A DNA stretch of 64,000 nt, from contig CAZNMF010000049.1 of NCBI GenBank assembly GCA_964573795.1, positions 16,994 through 80,993 of the forward strand, given 5' to 3'. The translations under genes and the position numbers were made by a program. The stretch is from CAZNMF01 sp964573795 (GTDB lineage: Bacteria; Acidobacteriota; Vicinamibacteria; Vicinamibacterales; SCN-69-37). The notes below the pieces were generated by a model that was not told where the DNA came from, made no database searches, and saw nothing but the letters and a program-made list of their open reading frames with translations. How positions within the stretch are numbered: position 1 is the stretch's first letter; each line of letters begins with the position of its first letter. Positions 27,061 through 36,065 of the stretch are shown here, piece by piece.

Positions 27061-27801
27061 ATGGATCTGACCTCTCGAGTCGTGTTGCTGACCGGCGGCC
27101 GCCGGATGGGCGTGACGATCGCGACGGCGTGCGCGCTGCGGGGCGCGGACGTCGCGGTGGTGTATCGCAAGTCGAAAGACGATGCGGAGGCGGTGCGCGA
27201 CGCGGTGACGGCGCAGGGACGCCGGGCCGAGCTGGTGCAGGCCGATGTCTCCGATCCGGCGTCGGCGACGGCCATGATCGCCGCCGTCGATCGCGCGTTC
27301 GGCCGGCTCGACGTGCTCGTCAACATGGCGTCGATCTACGAGTCCGTCCCGCTCGATCAGCTGACGGTCGATCATTGGCGCCGGCAGCTGTCCGTCGACT
27401 TGCACGGCACGTTTCATTCGTCGCTCGCGGCGATTCCGCTGCTGCGCCGCAGCGGCGGCGGCCGCATCATCAACTTCAGCGACTGGCTGGTCGCCAGCGA
27501 GCGGCCGCGCTACGCGGGATACGTGCCGTACTACGTCGCGAAGGCCGGCGTGAAGGCGCTGACGGAAGCGCTCGCCCTCGAGCTCGCCTCCGATCGGATC
27601 CTCGTCAATGCGATCGCGCCGGGCCCGATTCTCGCGCCGCCGGGCACGACCGACGACGAGAGCGCGGCGGTCGCGCGCGCCACGCCGCTCGGCCAGTGGG
27701 GCGGGCCGGGCGAGATCGCGAAAGCCATCCTCGCGCTGATCGACTCCGACTTCATCACGGGCGAGACGATCCGCGTCGACGGCGGACGCCACATCGCGTG
27801 A
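27061..27801 (+). CDS. SDR-family oxidoreductase (pteridine reductase-like)
   Basis: 246 residues with a Rossmann fold. The cofactor loop is TGGRRMG; the Arg after GG suggests NADPH, as in pteridine reductases and some FabG. The active site appears as NFSDWL, then YVPYYVAKAG with the Tyr-x3-Lys pair, and PGPILAPPG follows. The canonical Asn of NxAS reads NMAS. It may reduce a pterin or a keto compound; the MTHFR-like gene nearby fits folate or pterin chemistry but does not prove it. Confidence 0.85.
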   Translation: MDLTSRVVLLTGGRRMGVTIATACALRGADVAVVYRKSKDDAEAVRDAVTAQGRRAELVQADVSDPASATAMIAAVDRAFGRLDVLVNMASIYESVPLDQLTVDHWRRQLSVDLHGTFHSSLAAIPLLRRSGGGRIINFSDWLVASERPRYAGYVPYYVAKAGVKALTEALALELASDRILVNAIAPGPILAPPGTTDDESAAVARATPLGQWGGPGEIAKAILALIDSDFITGETIRVDGGRHIA

Positions 27802-27825
27802 GAAGACCCCTGACAACTCAGACCT

Positions 27826-27867
27826 GAGAACCCAGAACTGAGAACCGAGAACCGAGAACCCAGAATC
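27826..27867. repeat. Heptamer tandem repeat GAGAACC/CAGAACT x6
   Basis: Six uninterrupted 7-base units: GAGAACC, CAGAACT, GAGAACC three times, then CAGAATC. They lie directly upstream of the nitroreductase start. Confidence 0.8.
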
Positions 27868-27872
27868 GCATC

Positions 27873-28499
27873 ATGAGTGACGACGAGCATCCGAAGGTCG
27901 CGGCGGCGGATCACGCGATCCTCGACGTCATTCGGCATCGCTGGAGCCCGCGCGCGTTCGACGCGGCGGCCGACGTCAGCGATGCGGAGCTGCGGCAGCT
28001 CTTCGAAGCCGCGCGCTGGGCGCCTTCGTCGGCCAACGAGCAGCCGTGGCGGTTCGTCGTGGCGACGTCGCGGCGGAATCCGCGCGCGTTCGCGGCGCTG
28101 CTCGACACGCTCGAGCCGCGAAACCAGGCGTGGGCGAGGCACGCGCCGGCGCTGGTGCTCGTCGCCATCCGGCTCACGTTCGAGCGAAACGGCGCGCCGA
28201 ACGCGATGGCGTGGTGGGACGCCGGGCAGGCCGTGGGGTTTCTGTCGCTTCAGGCGACGGCCATGGGCCTCGCGACGCGGCAGATGGCCGGCTTCGACGT
28301 CGAGCGCATCCGAACGGCCTGCAACGTGCCGTCGCTCTTCGAGCCCGCGATCGTGATGGCCATCGGCTATGCGGGAGATCCCGACCGTCTCGAGGTCGAG
28401 AAACATCGCGCCGCCGAGCTCCAGCCGCGCCAGCGCCGGCCGATCGACGAGTTCGTCTTCGACGGCACGTGGGGGATGGGGTTTGGAACGTCGAAGTAA
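27873..28499 (+). CDS. Nitroreductase family protein
   Basis: 208 residues. The N-terminal RHRWSPRAFD and RWAPSSANEQPWRF motifs bind FMN phosphate in the nitroreductase family; the central WWDAGQAVGFLSLQATAMGL forms the core dimer helix, and IVMAIGYAG follows. Such enzymes are dimeric NAD(P)H-dependent flavoproteins of broad substrate range. The Arg-Ser pair typical of the FMN site is present. The start is the first ATG after the heptamer repeats. Confidence 0.9.
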   Translation: MSDDEHPKVAAADHAILDVIRHRWSPRAFDAAADVSDAELRQLFEAARWAPSSANEQPWRFVVATSRRNPRAFAALLDTLEPRNQAWARHAPALVLVAIRLTFERNGAPNAMAWWDAGQAVGFLSLQATAMGLATRQMAGFDVERIRTACNVPSLFEPAIVMAIGYAGDPDRLEVEKHRAAELQPRQRRPIDEFVFDGTWGMGFGTSK

Positions 28500-28525
28500 G
28501 AATCCGATCGGGAAACGCGACGTCC

Positions 28526-29371
28526 TTACCCCTCCGCCAGCGCCAGCACGCGCTCCAGCGTCTTCCTCGCGCTCTTGACCGGCAGATTCGACACGTAGAA
28601 GTGACGCACGCCGCACGCGCGCAGCGTGCGGATCGTCTGCGCGCATACCTCATCCGGCGTCGCACCCGCGGAGAACTCGCGCGTGAGCTCGTCGACGGGC
28701 ACAGGCAGGAAATGGCGCAGCGTCTCGAGCGTCTTCGAGCTCGCGCTGCGGTAGTAGAACACGCCGAACACGCCGGGCAGCGCGATGCGCTGCCGCTCGT
28801 ACTCCGTCTGGAAGCGCTCGATCGCGGCGCGATGATGATGCGAGACGATCTGCGTCAGGAAGTACTCGCCGTTGAACGTGCCGTCGGTGAGATAGCCGAT
28901 CTGCCGCGCGGTGTCGGCGTGCGGGTTGGCCCAGCCGCCGAGCGACAGGCCCGGCACGTGCGCCGCGATGTGGCGGCGCAGCTCCCACGCGTGACTCACG
29001 CAACGCGGCGGCCCGACGGTGCGATCGCCGCCGAGCACCACGAGCGATCGAAACCCTTCCTGCCAGGCGCGCTCGGCGTAGCTCAGACAGAAGTCCAGCG
29101 AATGCTTCGTCGTCAGAAACGGCACGACGTGATCGCGCGGCACGTCGGTGCCGAGGTTGATCACGAGATGCCGCAAGTTGTGCTCTTCACGCGCGCCGAC
29201 GGCGCTGTCGGTGAGGAACACGAACGTGCCCGCGCGCACGAGGCCGCGGACCGCGTGGTACGTGTCGATCCACGCGTCGCGGCCCGCCGCCGCATCGAGC
29301 TCGGCCCGCGGCGGCCGCAATTCGACGGACACGACGGGATCCTTCAACAGGGCCTGCACGAGCGCGGACAT
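28526..29371 (-). CDS. Methylenetetrahydrofolate reductase-like protein
   Basis: 281 residues. VVSVELRPPR at the start corresponds to the SFEFFPP strand of MTHFR barrels; LVVLGGDRTVGPPR and LSLGGWANPHADTARQI match flavin-binding and substrate strands of that fold, and FNGEYFLTQIV resembles FITQ. The conserved Glu is retained in VELRPPR. It may reduce methylene-THF or be a diverged folate enzyme. ATG 29371 is supported by a TATACT box 7 bases upstream. metH lies 16 kb away. Confidence 0.7.
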   Translation of the reverse strand: MSALVQALLKDPVVSVELRPPRAELDAAAGRDAWIDTYHAVRGLVRAGTFVFLTDSAVGAREEHNLRHLVINLGTDVPRDHVVPFLTTKHSLDFCLSYAERAWQEGFRSLVVLGGDRTVGPPRCVSHAWELRRHIAAHVPGLSLGGWANPHADTARQIGYLTDGTFNGEYFLTQIVSHHHRAAIERFQTEYERQRIALPGVFGVFYYRSASSKTLETLRHFLPVPVDELTREFSAGATPDEVCAQTIRTLRACGVRHFYVSNLPVKSARKTLERVLALAEG

Positions 29372-29378
29372 CCCACGA

Positions 29379-29384
29379 AGTATA
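29379..29384 (-). promoter_or_regulatory. -10 box, leaderless start of the MTHFR-like gene
   Basis: TATACT on the minus strand, ending 7 bases before ATG 29371. Confidence 0.5.
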
Positions 29385-29447
29385 ACGAGCGCGCGCCGAG
29401 CACCGCGCGGGTCCGCCGCCCACGCGCCGCTGAGATGAGGGCAGGTA

Positions 29448-29528
29448 GCTCGATGGCCAGATGATCCGCAGATAGTCCGATAGCCAGATGCGAGATAGTG
29501 CGTCAGCGCGATAGTGAGATAGCGCGAT
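29448..29528. repeat. GATAGNNN 8-base tandem repeat
   Basis: About ten units of mostly 8 bases (GATAGTCC, GATAGCCA, GATAGTGC, GATAGTGA, GATAGCGC and variants) between two divergent genes. The unit is the reverse complement of the block at 26958-27021. Confidence 0.7.
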
Positions 29529-29568
29529 ACAGCGGCTCTCGTCCTCCTTGCCATAACATGGACCGTTG

Positions 29569-30537
29569 ATGGCCACCGCTCTCGCCGCGCTGATGGCGCT
29601 GCCCGCCGTCGAGCTGGCGCCGCATCGCACGCCGGTCGATCGGCTGGCGCGTCTCGAGCGCGCGCTCGGGCCCGAGTGCCCGCGCCTGCTGATCAAGCGC
29701 GACGATCTGCTGTCGTTCGCGCTCGGCGGCAACAAGGTGCGCAAGCTGCAGCTGCTCGCGGCCGAGGCGCAGCGCGCCGGCGCCGACACGCTCATCACCT
29801 GCGGTGCGGTGCAGTCGAATCACGCACGCGTGACGGCCGCGACGGGCGCGGTGCTCGGCTGGCGCGTCGTCCTCGTGCTCAGCGGCGACCCGCCGGCGCA
29901 GCCGACGGGCAATCTCTCGCGCGATCGGGTCTTCGGCGCCGACGTACGCATCGTGGGGGATCGCAGGGCACGCGCCGCGATGATGGAAGACGTCGCGGAG
30001 GAGATGCGCCGCGCCGGCCGACGTCCGTTCGTGATTCCGCTCGGCGGATCGACGCCGATCGGCGCCGCCGGCATGGCGCGCGCGATCGCGGAGCTCGGGG
30101 CCGACCGCATCAGACCCGACGTCATCGTTCACGCGTCGTCGTCCGCGGGCACGCAGGCCGGGCTGACGATGGGGTGCGCGTTGTTCGGTCTGAAGACGAC
30201 GGTGCTCGGCATCAGCGTCGACGAGCCGGCAGACGTCCTGCGCGCGAACGTCGAGTCGCTCGTCGGGCGCATGGCGGAGGCGCTCGGCGCGCGCGCGGAG
30301 ACGGTCCTGCGATCGCATCCGACCGACGTCGACGACAGTCAGATCGGCGATGGCTATGGCATCGCGACGCCCGCGTCGGAGGAGGCGTTGACGCTCGTGG
30401 CGCGAACCGAGGGCATCATCCTCGATCGGGTGTACGAGTCGAAGGCGATGGCCGGTCTGATGGCGCGCATCCGCGACGGACGTTTCACCAGGGATCAGAC
30501 CGTGTTGTTCTGGCACACAGGGGGGTTGAGTGAGTAA
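29569..30537 (+). CDS. D-cysteine desulfhydrase / ACC deaminase family PLP enzyme
   Basis: 322 residues of PLP fold-type II. The PLP lysine is Lys56 in GGNKVRKL. CGAVQSNHARVTAA binds the phosphate and substrate, HASSSAGTQAGL follows, and the C-terminal TVLFWHTGG is characteristic of D-cysteine desulfhydrase and 1-aminocyclopropane-1-carboxylate deaminase. The substrate cannot be separated from sequence alone; D-cysteine breakdown to pyruvate, sulfide and ammonia is the commoner activity. Its end overlaps the next gene by 8 bases. Confidence 0.88.
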   Translation: MATALAALMALPAVELAPHRTPVDRLARLERALGPECPRLLIKRDDLLSFALGGNKVRKLQLLAAEAQRAGADTLITCGAVQSNHARVTAATGAVLGWRVVLVLSGDPPAQPTGNLSRDRVFGADVRIVGDRRARAAMMEDVAEEMRRAGRRPFVIPLGGSTPIGAAGMARAIAELGADRIRPDVIVHASSSAGTQAGLTMGCALFGLKTTVLGISVDEPADVLRANVESLVGRMAEALGARAETVLRSHPTDVDDSQIGDGYGIATPASEEALTLVARTEGIILDRVYESKAMAGLMARIRDGRFTRDQTVLFWHTGGLSE

Positions 30538-31954
30538 CGACGCGAACGGGTTGTCGCTGACGTGTCTCGGCGCCGCGCGAACGGTGACCGGATCGAAGCA
30601 TCTGTTGCAGGTGGACGGTCATCGCATCCTCGTCGATTGCGGGCTGTTTCAGGGGCTGAAAGCGCTTCGCGAGCGCAACTGGCAGGCGCTGCCGGTCCGC
30701 GCGGACTCGATCGAAGCGGTCGTGCTCACGCACGCGCACCTCGATCACTGCGGATATCTGCCTCGACTCGTCGCCCAGGGCTTCCACGGCCGCATCTTCT
30801 GCACGCCCGCGACGGCCGAGCTCACGCGCATCGTGCTCGCCGACGCCGCGCACCTGCAGGAAGAAGACGCCGAGCGCGCGAATCGCAAGGGCTACACGAA
30901 GCACCATCCCGCGCTGCCGCTCTTCACGACGCAGGACGCCGAGCGCGCGATGACGATGCTGCAGCCGGTTGGCTACGACCGCGTCGTGCCCGTCGCGCCC
31001 GGCATCTCCGCATCGTTCATGAACGCCGGGCATCTGCTCGGCTCGGCCTACGCGCGCGTGCATCTCGACTCGCGCGGCAAGACGATCCTGTTCGGCGGCG
31101 ATCTCGGCCGGTACAGCCGGCCGGTGCTGCCCGATCCGACGCCCGTGACGGAAGCGGACGTGCTGCTCGTCGAATCCACGTACGGCAACCGTCTGCACGA
31201 GGCGGACGACGACGGATCGCGGATCGCGGCGATCGTCACGCAGACGGCCGCGCGCGGCGGCAAGGTCATCATTCCGGCGTTCGCGCTGGGCCGCGTCGAG
31301 GAGCTGCTCTATTGGGTACGGCGGCTCGAGGACGAGAAGCGCATTCCCGTGCTGCCCGTGTACGTCGACAGCCCGATGGCGTCGGCCGTGCTCCAGGCGT
31401 ATCGCCAACGTCTGGACGAGCTCGACCCCGAGATCGCGCGCACGCCGGCCAATGCCGCGCACGCCCGCGCCGAGCGCAATCTGTGCACGTTCTGCACGGC
31501 GCGGCTGAAGGTCGTGTCGACGATTCCCGAATCGCGCGCCGTGCAGGAATCGACCGATCCGGCGATCGTCATCTCGGCGAGCGGCATGGCGACGGGCGGG
31601 CGCGTGCTGCACCATCTCGCGCGCGCGCTGCCCGACGCGAAGAACACGGTGCTGTTCGCGGGCTACCAGGCGGCGGGGACGCGCGGCCGCCAGATGCTCG
31701 ACGGCGTGCGCACGACGGTCATTCACGGCCAGGAGGTGCGCGTCGCCGCGCACATCGAGGCGATCGACTCGATGTCGGCCCACGCCGACGCGAACGAGAT
31801 CATGCGCTGGCTGAAGAACTTCGCGAAGCCGCCGGCGCTGACGTGCCTCGTGCACGGGGATCCCGAGCCGATGGACGCGCTGAAGGCGCGCATCGAGAAA
31901 GAGCTGGCGTGGACCGTCCGCACGCCCAATCACTTCGAACGCATCGATCTCTGA
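30530..31954 (+). CDS. Metallo-beta-lactamase/beta-CASP RNA nuclease (CPSF-exonuclease type)
   Basis: 474 residues starting with GTG 30530. Motif 2 is THAHLDHCG (near residue 67), motif 3 is in NAGHLLGSAY, and motif 4 lies in LFGGDLGR. The beta-CASP part contains PAFALGRVEELLY, VISASGMATGGRVLHHL and the terminal SMSAHADANE. The family processes RNA 3' ends or 5' ends in bacteria and archaea. It is coupled to the upstream PLP gene by an 8-base overlap, which probably reflects compaction and not shared function. Confidence 0.92.
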   Translation: MSNDANGLSLTCLGAARTVTGSKHLLQVDGHRILVDCGLFQGLKALRERNWQALPVRADSIEAVVLTHAHLDHCGYLPRLVAQGFHGRIFCTPATAELTRIVLADAAHLQEEDAERANRKGYTKHHPALPLFTTQDAERAMTMLQPVGYDRVVPVAPGISASFMNAGHLLGSAYARVHLDSRGKTILFGGDLGRYSRPVLPDPTPVTEADVLLVESTYGNRLHEADDDGSRIAAIVTQTAARGGKVIIPAFALGRVEELLYWVRRLEDEKRIPVLPVYVDSPMASAVLQAYRQRLDELDPEIARTPANAAHARAERNLCTFCTARLKVVSTIPESRAVQESTDPAIVISASGMATGGRVLHHLARALPDAKNTVLFAGYQAAGTRGRQMLDGVRTTVIHGQEVRVAAHIEAIDSMSAHADANEIMRWLKNFAKPPALTCLVHGDPEPMDALKARIEKELAWTVRTPNHFERIDL

Positions 31955-31973
31955 GGCTGACGCGGTGACGCCC

Positions 31974-33926
31974 ATGTCCCGACGCTATCTGCTCGAGCAA
32001 ATCGACGACGCGGCCGTCGTCCAGTACTACGCGGACGGTTTCGACGCGCTGCCGCCGGATCAGAAGATCCTCGCGTGGCATCTCTATCAGGCGGCGCTGG
32101 CGGGCCGCGACATCTACTACGACCAGCGGTATCGTCACGCGCTGGCGATGCGCGACGTGCTCGAGGCGATCCTCACGCACGTCCGCGCCGACGAGCCCGG
32201 GCTCGCGGAGACGATCGCCGAGATCCGCCGGTACACGAAGCTGTTCTGGATCAACTCCGGGCCGCACAACAACATGACCGCGCGCAAGCTCGTGCTGGCG
32301 TGCGGCCGCGACGCGTTCCGCCGGGCCGCGCACCTCGCGCACGGGCGCGGCGCCGCGTTTCCGACTGGCGACGACGAGCCGCTCGACGCGCTGCTCGATC
32401 GGCTCGACGGTCCCTTCTTCGATCCGGACGTCGATCCGATGGTGACGTCGAAGTCGCCGGAGGCGGGGCAGGACATTCTGTCGGCCAGCGCGAACAATCT
32501 GTACGACGGCGTCGCCATGGCCGATCTCGAGGGCTTCCAGGAGCGCTTCGGTCTGAACTCGCGTCTCGTCAAACGCGACGGCGCGCTCGTCGAAGAGGTC
32601 TACCGCGCCGGCGGCCGCTACGGCGACCAGATCACGCGCATCGTCGAGCACCTGCGATCGGCGCTGGCCTACGCGCCGCCGCCGACGCGCAAGGCGCTCG
32701 AGGCGCTGATCCGCTTCTATCTGTCGGGCGAGGACGCCGATCGCGTCGAGTACGACATCGCGTGGGTGGCCGACAAGGACGCGCCAATCGACACGATCAA
32801 CGGCTTCATCGAGAACTACCTCGACGCGCGCGGCGTGAAGGGCGCGTGGGAAGCGCTCGTGTTCTACGTCAACGCTGCGAAGACGGAAAGCCTGCAGCGG
32901 CTGGCCGAGGCCGCCGCGTGGTTCGAGGAGCGGATGCCGTGGGACCCGCAGTGGCGCCGCACCGACGTGGTCGGCGTGACGGCGTGCGCGATCGACGTGA
33001 TCGTCGAGACCGGCGAGGCGGGCCCGACGACGGCGATCGGGATCAACCTGCCGAACGATCAGCGGATTCGCGAGCAGTTCGGCAGCAAGTCCGTGTCGCT
33101 CGCGAACATCAACGAGGCGTACGAGCAGTCGCTGCCGCCGAGCTATCGGCGCGAGTTCTGCTGGTCGGAGGAAGAAGTCGCGCGGGCCGAGCGGTGGGGC
33201 GCGCTCGCGAGCGAGGTCACGACCGCGATTCACGAAGTGCTCGGCCATGGCTCGGGCCGCGTCGCCGAACGGCTCGAGGGGCAGCCGCAGCTCGCGCTGA
33301 AGGAGACGTACTCGTCCATCGAGGAGTCACGCGCGGATCTCGTCGCGCTCTACTTCATGCCCGAGCCGAAGATCGCGGAGATCGGCCTGCTCCCGGCCGA
33401 GCACCAGGCGGAGATCGTCCAAGCCGAATATGAAGCTTACGCGCGCAACGCGCTCGTGCAGCTCCGGCGCGTCCGGCAGGGGACGACGATCGAGGAGGAT
33501 CACATGCGCAACCGCCAGATGATCGTGCGGTGGCTGCTGGCGAACACCGACGCGATCGACGTCCGCGAGCGCGACGGCAAGACGTACTACGTGATGGTGG
33601 ATGCGGCGGCGTTTCGCGAGGGCGTCGGGCGCCTGCTCGCCGACGTGCAGCGCATCAAGTCCGAAGGCGACTACGACGCGGCCATGGCGCTCGTCGAAGA
33701 GCACGGCACGCGCTTCGATCCGGCGCTGCGCGACGAGATCGTGCGCCGCGTCGATCGCCTGAACCTGCCGTCGTACACGGGCTTCGTGCAGCCGCGCCTG
33801 GAGGCGGTGATCGACGATGGCCGCATCGTCGACGTGCACATCTCGTATCCCCAGGACCTCGAGACCCAGATGCTCGAATATTCCGGCCGGCGTCCGGCGA
33901 TCGCGGCGGCGATGGATCGACAATAG
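31974..33926 (+). CDS. Dipeptidyl-peptidase III family (M49) peptidase, cytosolic paralogue
   Basis: 650 residues from ATG 31974 (GTG 31965 is also possible). The zinc site is HEVLGH at 420-425 followed by GSGRV, with the third ligand in SSIEESRADLVALYF; this HEXXGH plus EExRAD pair defines M49. No signal peptide, so it acts in the cytosol on short peptides. A close paralogue with a lipoprotein signal lies at 49141-51198 and shares long identical stretches such as KLFWINSGP and YAKLF or YTKLF variants. Confidence 0.92.
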   Translation: MSRRYLLEQIDDAAVVQYYADGFDALPPDQKILAWHLYQAALAGRDIYYDQRYRHALAMRDVLEAILTHVRADEPGLAETIAEIRRYTKLFWINSGPHNNMTARKLVLACGRDAFRRAAHLAHGRGAAFPTGDDEPLDALLDRLDGPFFDPDVDPMVTSKSPEAGQDILSASANNLYDGVAMADLEGFQERFGLNSRLVKRDGALVEEVYRAGGRYGDQITRIVEHLRSALAYAPPPTRKALEALIRFYLSGEDADRVEYDIAWVADKDAPIDTINGFIENYLDARGVKGAWEALVFYVNAAKTESLQRLAEAAAWFEERMPWDPQWRRTDVVGVTACAIDVIVETGEAGPTTAIGINLPNDQRIREQFGSKSVSLANINEAYEQSLPPSYRREFCWSEEEVARAERWGALASEVTTAIHEVLGHGSGRVAERLEGQPQLALKETYSSIEESRADLVALYFMPEPKIAEIGLLPAEHQAEIVQAEYEAYARNALVQLRRVRQGTTIEEDHMRNRQMIVRWLLANTDAIDVRERDGKTYYVMVDAAAFREGVGRLLADVQRIKSEGDYDAAMALVEEHGTRFDPALRDEIVRRVDRLNLPSYTGFVQPRLEAVIDDGRIVDVHISYPQDLETQMLEYSGRRPAIAAAMDRQ

Positions 33927-33931
33927 ATCGC

Positions 33932-35101
33932 ATGCTCGTCGTTCGCCGCGCGCTCGTCGCCTGGCTGCTCGTCGTCAGCGCGTGCGGCCCGCGCTCACCA
34001 CAGTCCTGGCTCGGCACCGCCGAGACGATTGCGCCGGGCGTCGAGCTGTACCGCAGCGCGGACGAGACGCTCGTCGAGAACAACGGGCCGATCGCCCTCT
34101 GCCTGTTGAAGCTCGACCTCACGAAGGTCCGGCTGTCGAGCGCGCTGTCGAACGACGAAGTCCTCGACGCGGAGTCCGTCGCCGACATCGCGAAGCGCCA
34201 CGCCGCGATCGCCGCCGTCAACGGCGGCTTCTTCAATCGCGCGAACGGCGAGCCGCTGGGGCTGTTGAAGGTGGGCGGCGAGCTCGTCAGCGACAGCGCC
34301 GCGCTCAAGGGCGTCGTCATCATTCCGCCGCCGGGCCAGCCGCCGCCGGCGCTGATCTTCGATCGGCTCGCGGCCAAGATGACGCTGACCTTCACGGCCG
34401 AGGGGCAGGCCTGGTCCGTCCCGATCGACGGCGTCGACACGACGCGCGAGCGCGGGAAGCTCATGCTCTACACCCCCGCGTACCATGCCGATACCGACAC
34501 GGCGCCGACGGGCACGGAATGGGTGCTCGACGGGCGGCCGCTTCGCGTGACGACGATGAGGCCGGGCGCCGGCCGCACGGGGATTCCGCGATCGGGCGCC
34601 GTGCTGTCGTTCGGCGGGACGACGCTGCCGCCGGCACTGACCGCGCTCACCGAGGACGTGACCGTCACCCTGACGACGACGTGGCGCAGCATGAGGGGAT
34701 TGCCCGCCGCGGCGCTAGAGACGGCCCGCGACATCATCGGCGGCGCCGGCCTGCTCCGGCACGACGGCGCGCCCGTCAGCGACTGGAAGGCGGAAGCGCT
34801 CAGCAGCGACGCCTTCACGGGCGTCCGGCATCCCCGGACGATGATTGGCGTCGACGTGCAGGGCCGCGCGTGGCTCGTGACGGTCGACGGCCGGCTGCCG
34901 AATTACAGCGTCGGCATGACCTTCGACGACCTGCAGCGGCTCGCGGCCCGGCTGGAGCTGACGGACGCGCTCAATCTGGACGGCGGCGGATCGACGACGA
35001 TGGTCGTCGGCGGCGAGGTCGTCAACAAGCCCTCGGATCCGGGCGGCGTGCGTCCCGTGAGCGACGCGCTGATCGTCACGAGCGCGGGACGGGTAGAATG
35101 A
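33932..35101 (+). CDS. Phosphodiester glycosidase (NAGPA) domain lipoprotein
   Basis: 389 residues. The signal peptide ends in the lipobox VSAC with Cys18, so it is membrane anchored outside the cytoplasm. The NAGPA/DUF2233 fold is marked by AAVNGGFFN, TMIGVDVQGRAWLVTVDGR and LNLDGGGSTTMVV. The family cleaves phosphodiester-linked sugars (N-acetylglucosamine-1-phosphodiester) and related exopolysaccharide links. It starts 5 bases after the peptidase and ends 7 bases before the next gene. Confidence 0.88.
   Translation: MLVVRRALVAWLLVVSACGPRSPQSWLGTAETIAPGVELYRSADETLVENNGPIALCLLKLDLTKVRLSSALSNDEVLDAESVADIAKRHAAIAAVNGGFFNRANGEPLGLLKVGGELVSDSAALKGVVIIPPPGQPPPALIFDRLAAKMTLTFTAEGQAWSVPIDGVDTTRERGKLMLYTPAYHADTDTAPTGTEWVLDGRPLRVTTMRPGAGRTGIPRSGAVLSFGGTTLPPALTALTEDVTVTLTTTWRSMRGLPAAALETARDIIGGAGLLRHDGAPVSDWKAEALSSDAFTGVRHPRTMIGVDVQGRAWLVTVDGRLPNYSVGMTFDDLQRLAARLELTDALNLDGGGSTTMVVGGEVVNKPSDPGGVRPVSDALIVTSAGRVE
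35094..35099 (+). promoter_or_regulatory. -10 box, leaderless start of the ferredoxin-domain gene
   Basis: TAGAAT lies within the end of the upstream gene and 9 bases before ATG 35109. Confidence 0.4.
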
Positions 35102-35108
35102 ACGCCGC

Positions 35109-36065
35109 ATGAACGCGTTGTATGCACAGTTGTGTCGCCATGACGCCCAGGCGTGGCGGAAGGCGATCGACACGCTCGCCGCAGAAATCCATCCCATCGA
35201 CCGCAACGCGACGCGCATCTGGTTCGCGTTCTATCCGCTGGATCTGTTCCTCGCGCTCGAGGCGTCCGAGGATCCGGCGGCGGCTGCGCGCACGCTCGGC
35301 CTGATGGGGAACTGGCGCCTGTCGGAGCAGATCGACACGTCGCACCGTTTCCTGTACGCGCATCGCTACTGGCCGCAGGTCAAGTCGGCCGTGCAGCACG
35401 CGCCGGCGGCGCTGCCCGACGATCTCGCGGCGCTCGTCAGCGCGGTGGCGGAGTCGGCCGCGCGGACCGCGCGCGTCGATCGCGAGTTCCTGCTCGGCAT
35501 GGGCGCCGTCGCGCTGATGACGCTCCGGCAGGCCGGTCCGGAGGCGTTCGCGGCCGCCCCGGGAAAGATTCATCTGTCCGAGCGCGCCCGCGCGATGTCG
35601 CCGCACCAGGTGATGACGCAGCGTGCGCGCGACGACTGGCAGGGCCTCTTCGGTTTCCTCCGCGGCCTGAAGAAGCGGTGGACGATCAGATTCGACGAAG
35701 GCGATCCGGAGGCGGCGTTCGCGCTGATCGACGGCCAGGAGATTGCGACCGCGGCGCAGACCGACAAGCGCGACTATCACTCGCGCGATCCGCGCTGCAC
35801 GCCGAACGAAGGGCCGATTCCCGTCGAGTGCCGCGCGGCGTCGTGCGGCACGTGCTGGGTGGGCGTCATCGCCGGCGCCGAGAAGCTCTCGCCCGTCGTC
35901 GATCGCGACGAGCGCCGGCGGATGAAGGTATTCGGCTATCTCGATTCGCCGGAAGAGCGTCCGCTGATTCGCCTCGCGTGCCAGGCGCGCGCGCACGGCG
36001 CGGTGACGATCGTCATTCCGCCGTGGAACGGCGTCTTCGCTAGTTGCTGCCGTCGGGAGGCCTGA
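35109..36065 (+). CDS. Protein with C-terminal [2Fe-2S] ferredoxin-like domain
   Basis: 318 residues. The C-terminal 90 residues contain ECRAASCGTCWVGV (C-x4-C-x2-C) and, 41 residues on, RLACQARAHGAVTI, the plant-type [2Fe-2S] ligand pattern with a longer than usual gap. The N-terminal 200 residues are helical, rich in Ala and Arg, and not recognised; they contain FYPLDLFLALE and SHRFLYAHRYW. It could be an electron carrier attached to an unknown domain. It overlaps the convergent gene by 26 bases. Confidence 0.72.
   Translation: MNALYAQLCRHDAQAWRKAIDTLAAEIHPIDRNATRIWFAFYPLDLFLALEASEDPAAAARTLGLMGNWRLSEQIDTSHRFLYAHRYWPQVKSAVQHAPAALPDDLAALVSAVAESAARTARVDREFLLGMGAVALMTLRQAGPEAFAAAPGKIHLSERARAMSPHQVMTQRARDDWQGLFGFLRGLKKRWTIRFDEGDPEAAFALIDGQEIATAAQTDKRDYHSRDPRCTPNEGPIPVECRAASCGTCWVGVIAGAEKLSPVVDRDERRRMKVFGYLDSPEERPLIRLACQARAHGAVTIVIPPWNGVFASCCRREA

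Noticed and set aside
26958..27867. CRISPR-like repeat array
   Set aside because: Units are 7-8 bases without spacers, and no cas genes are present.
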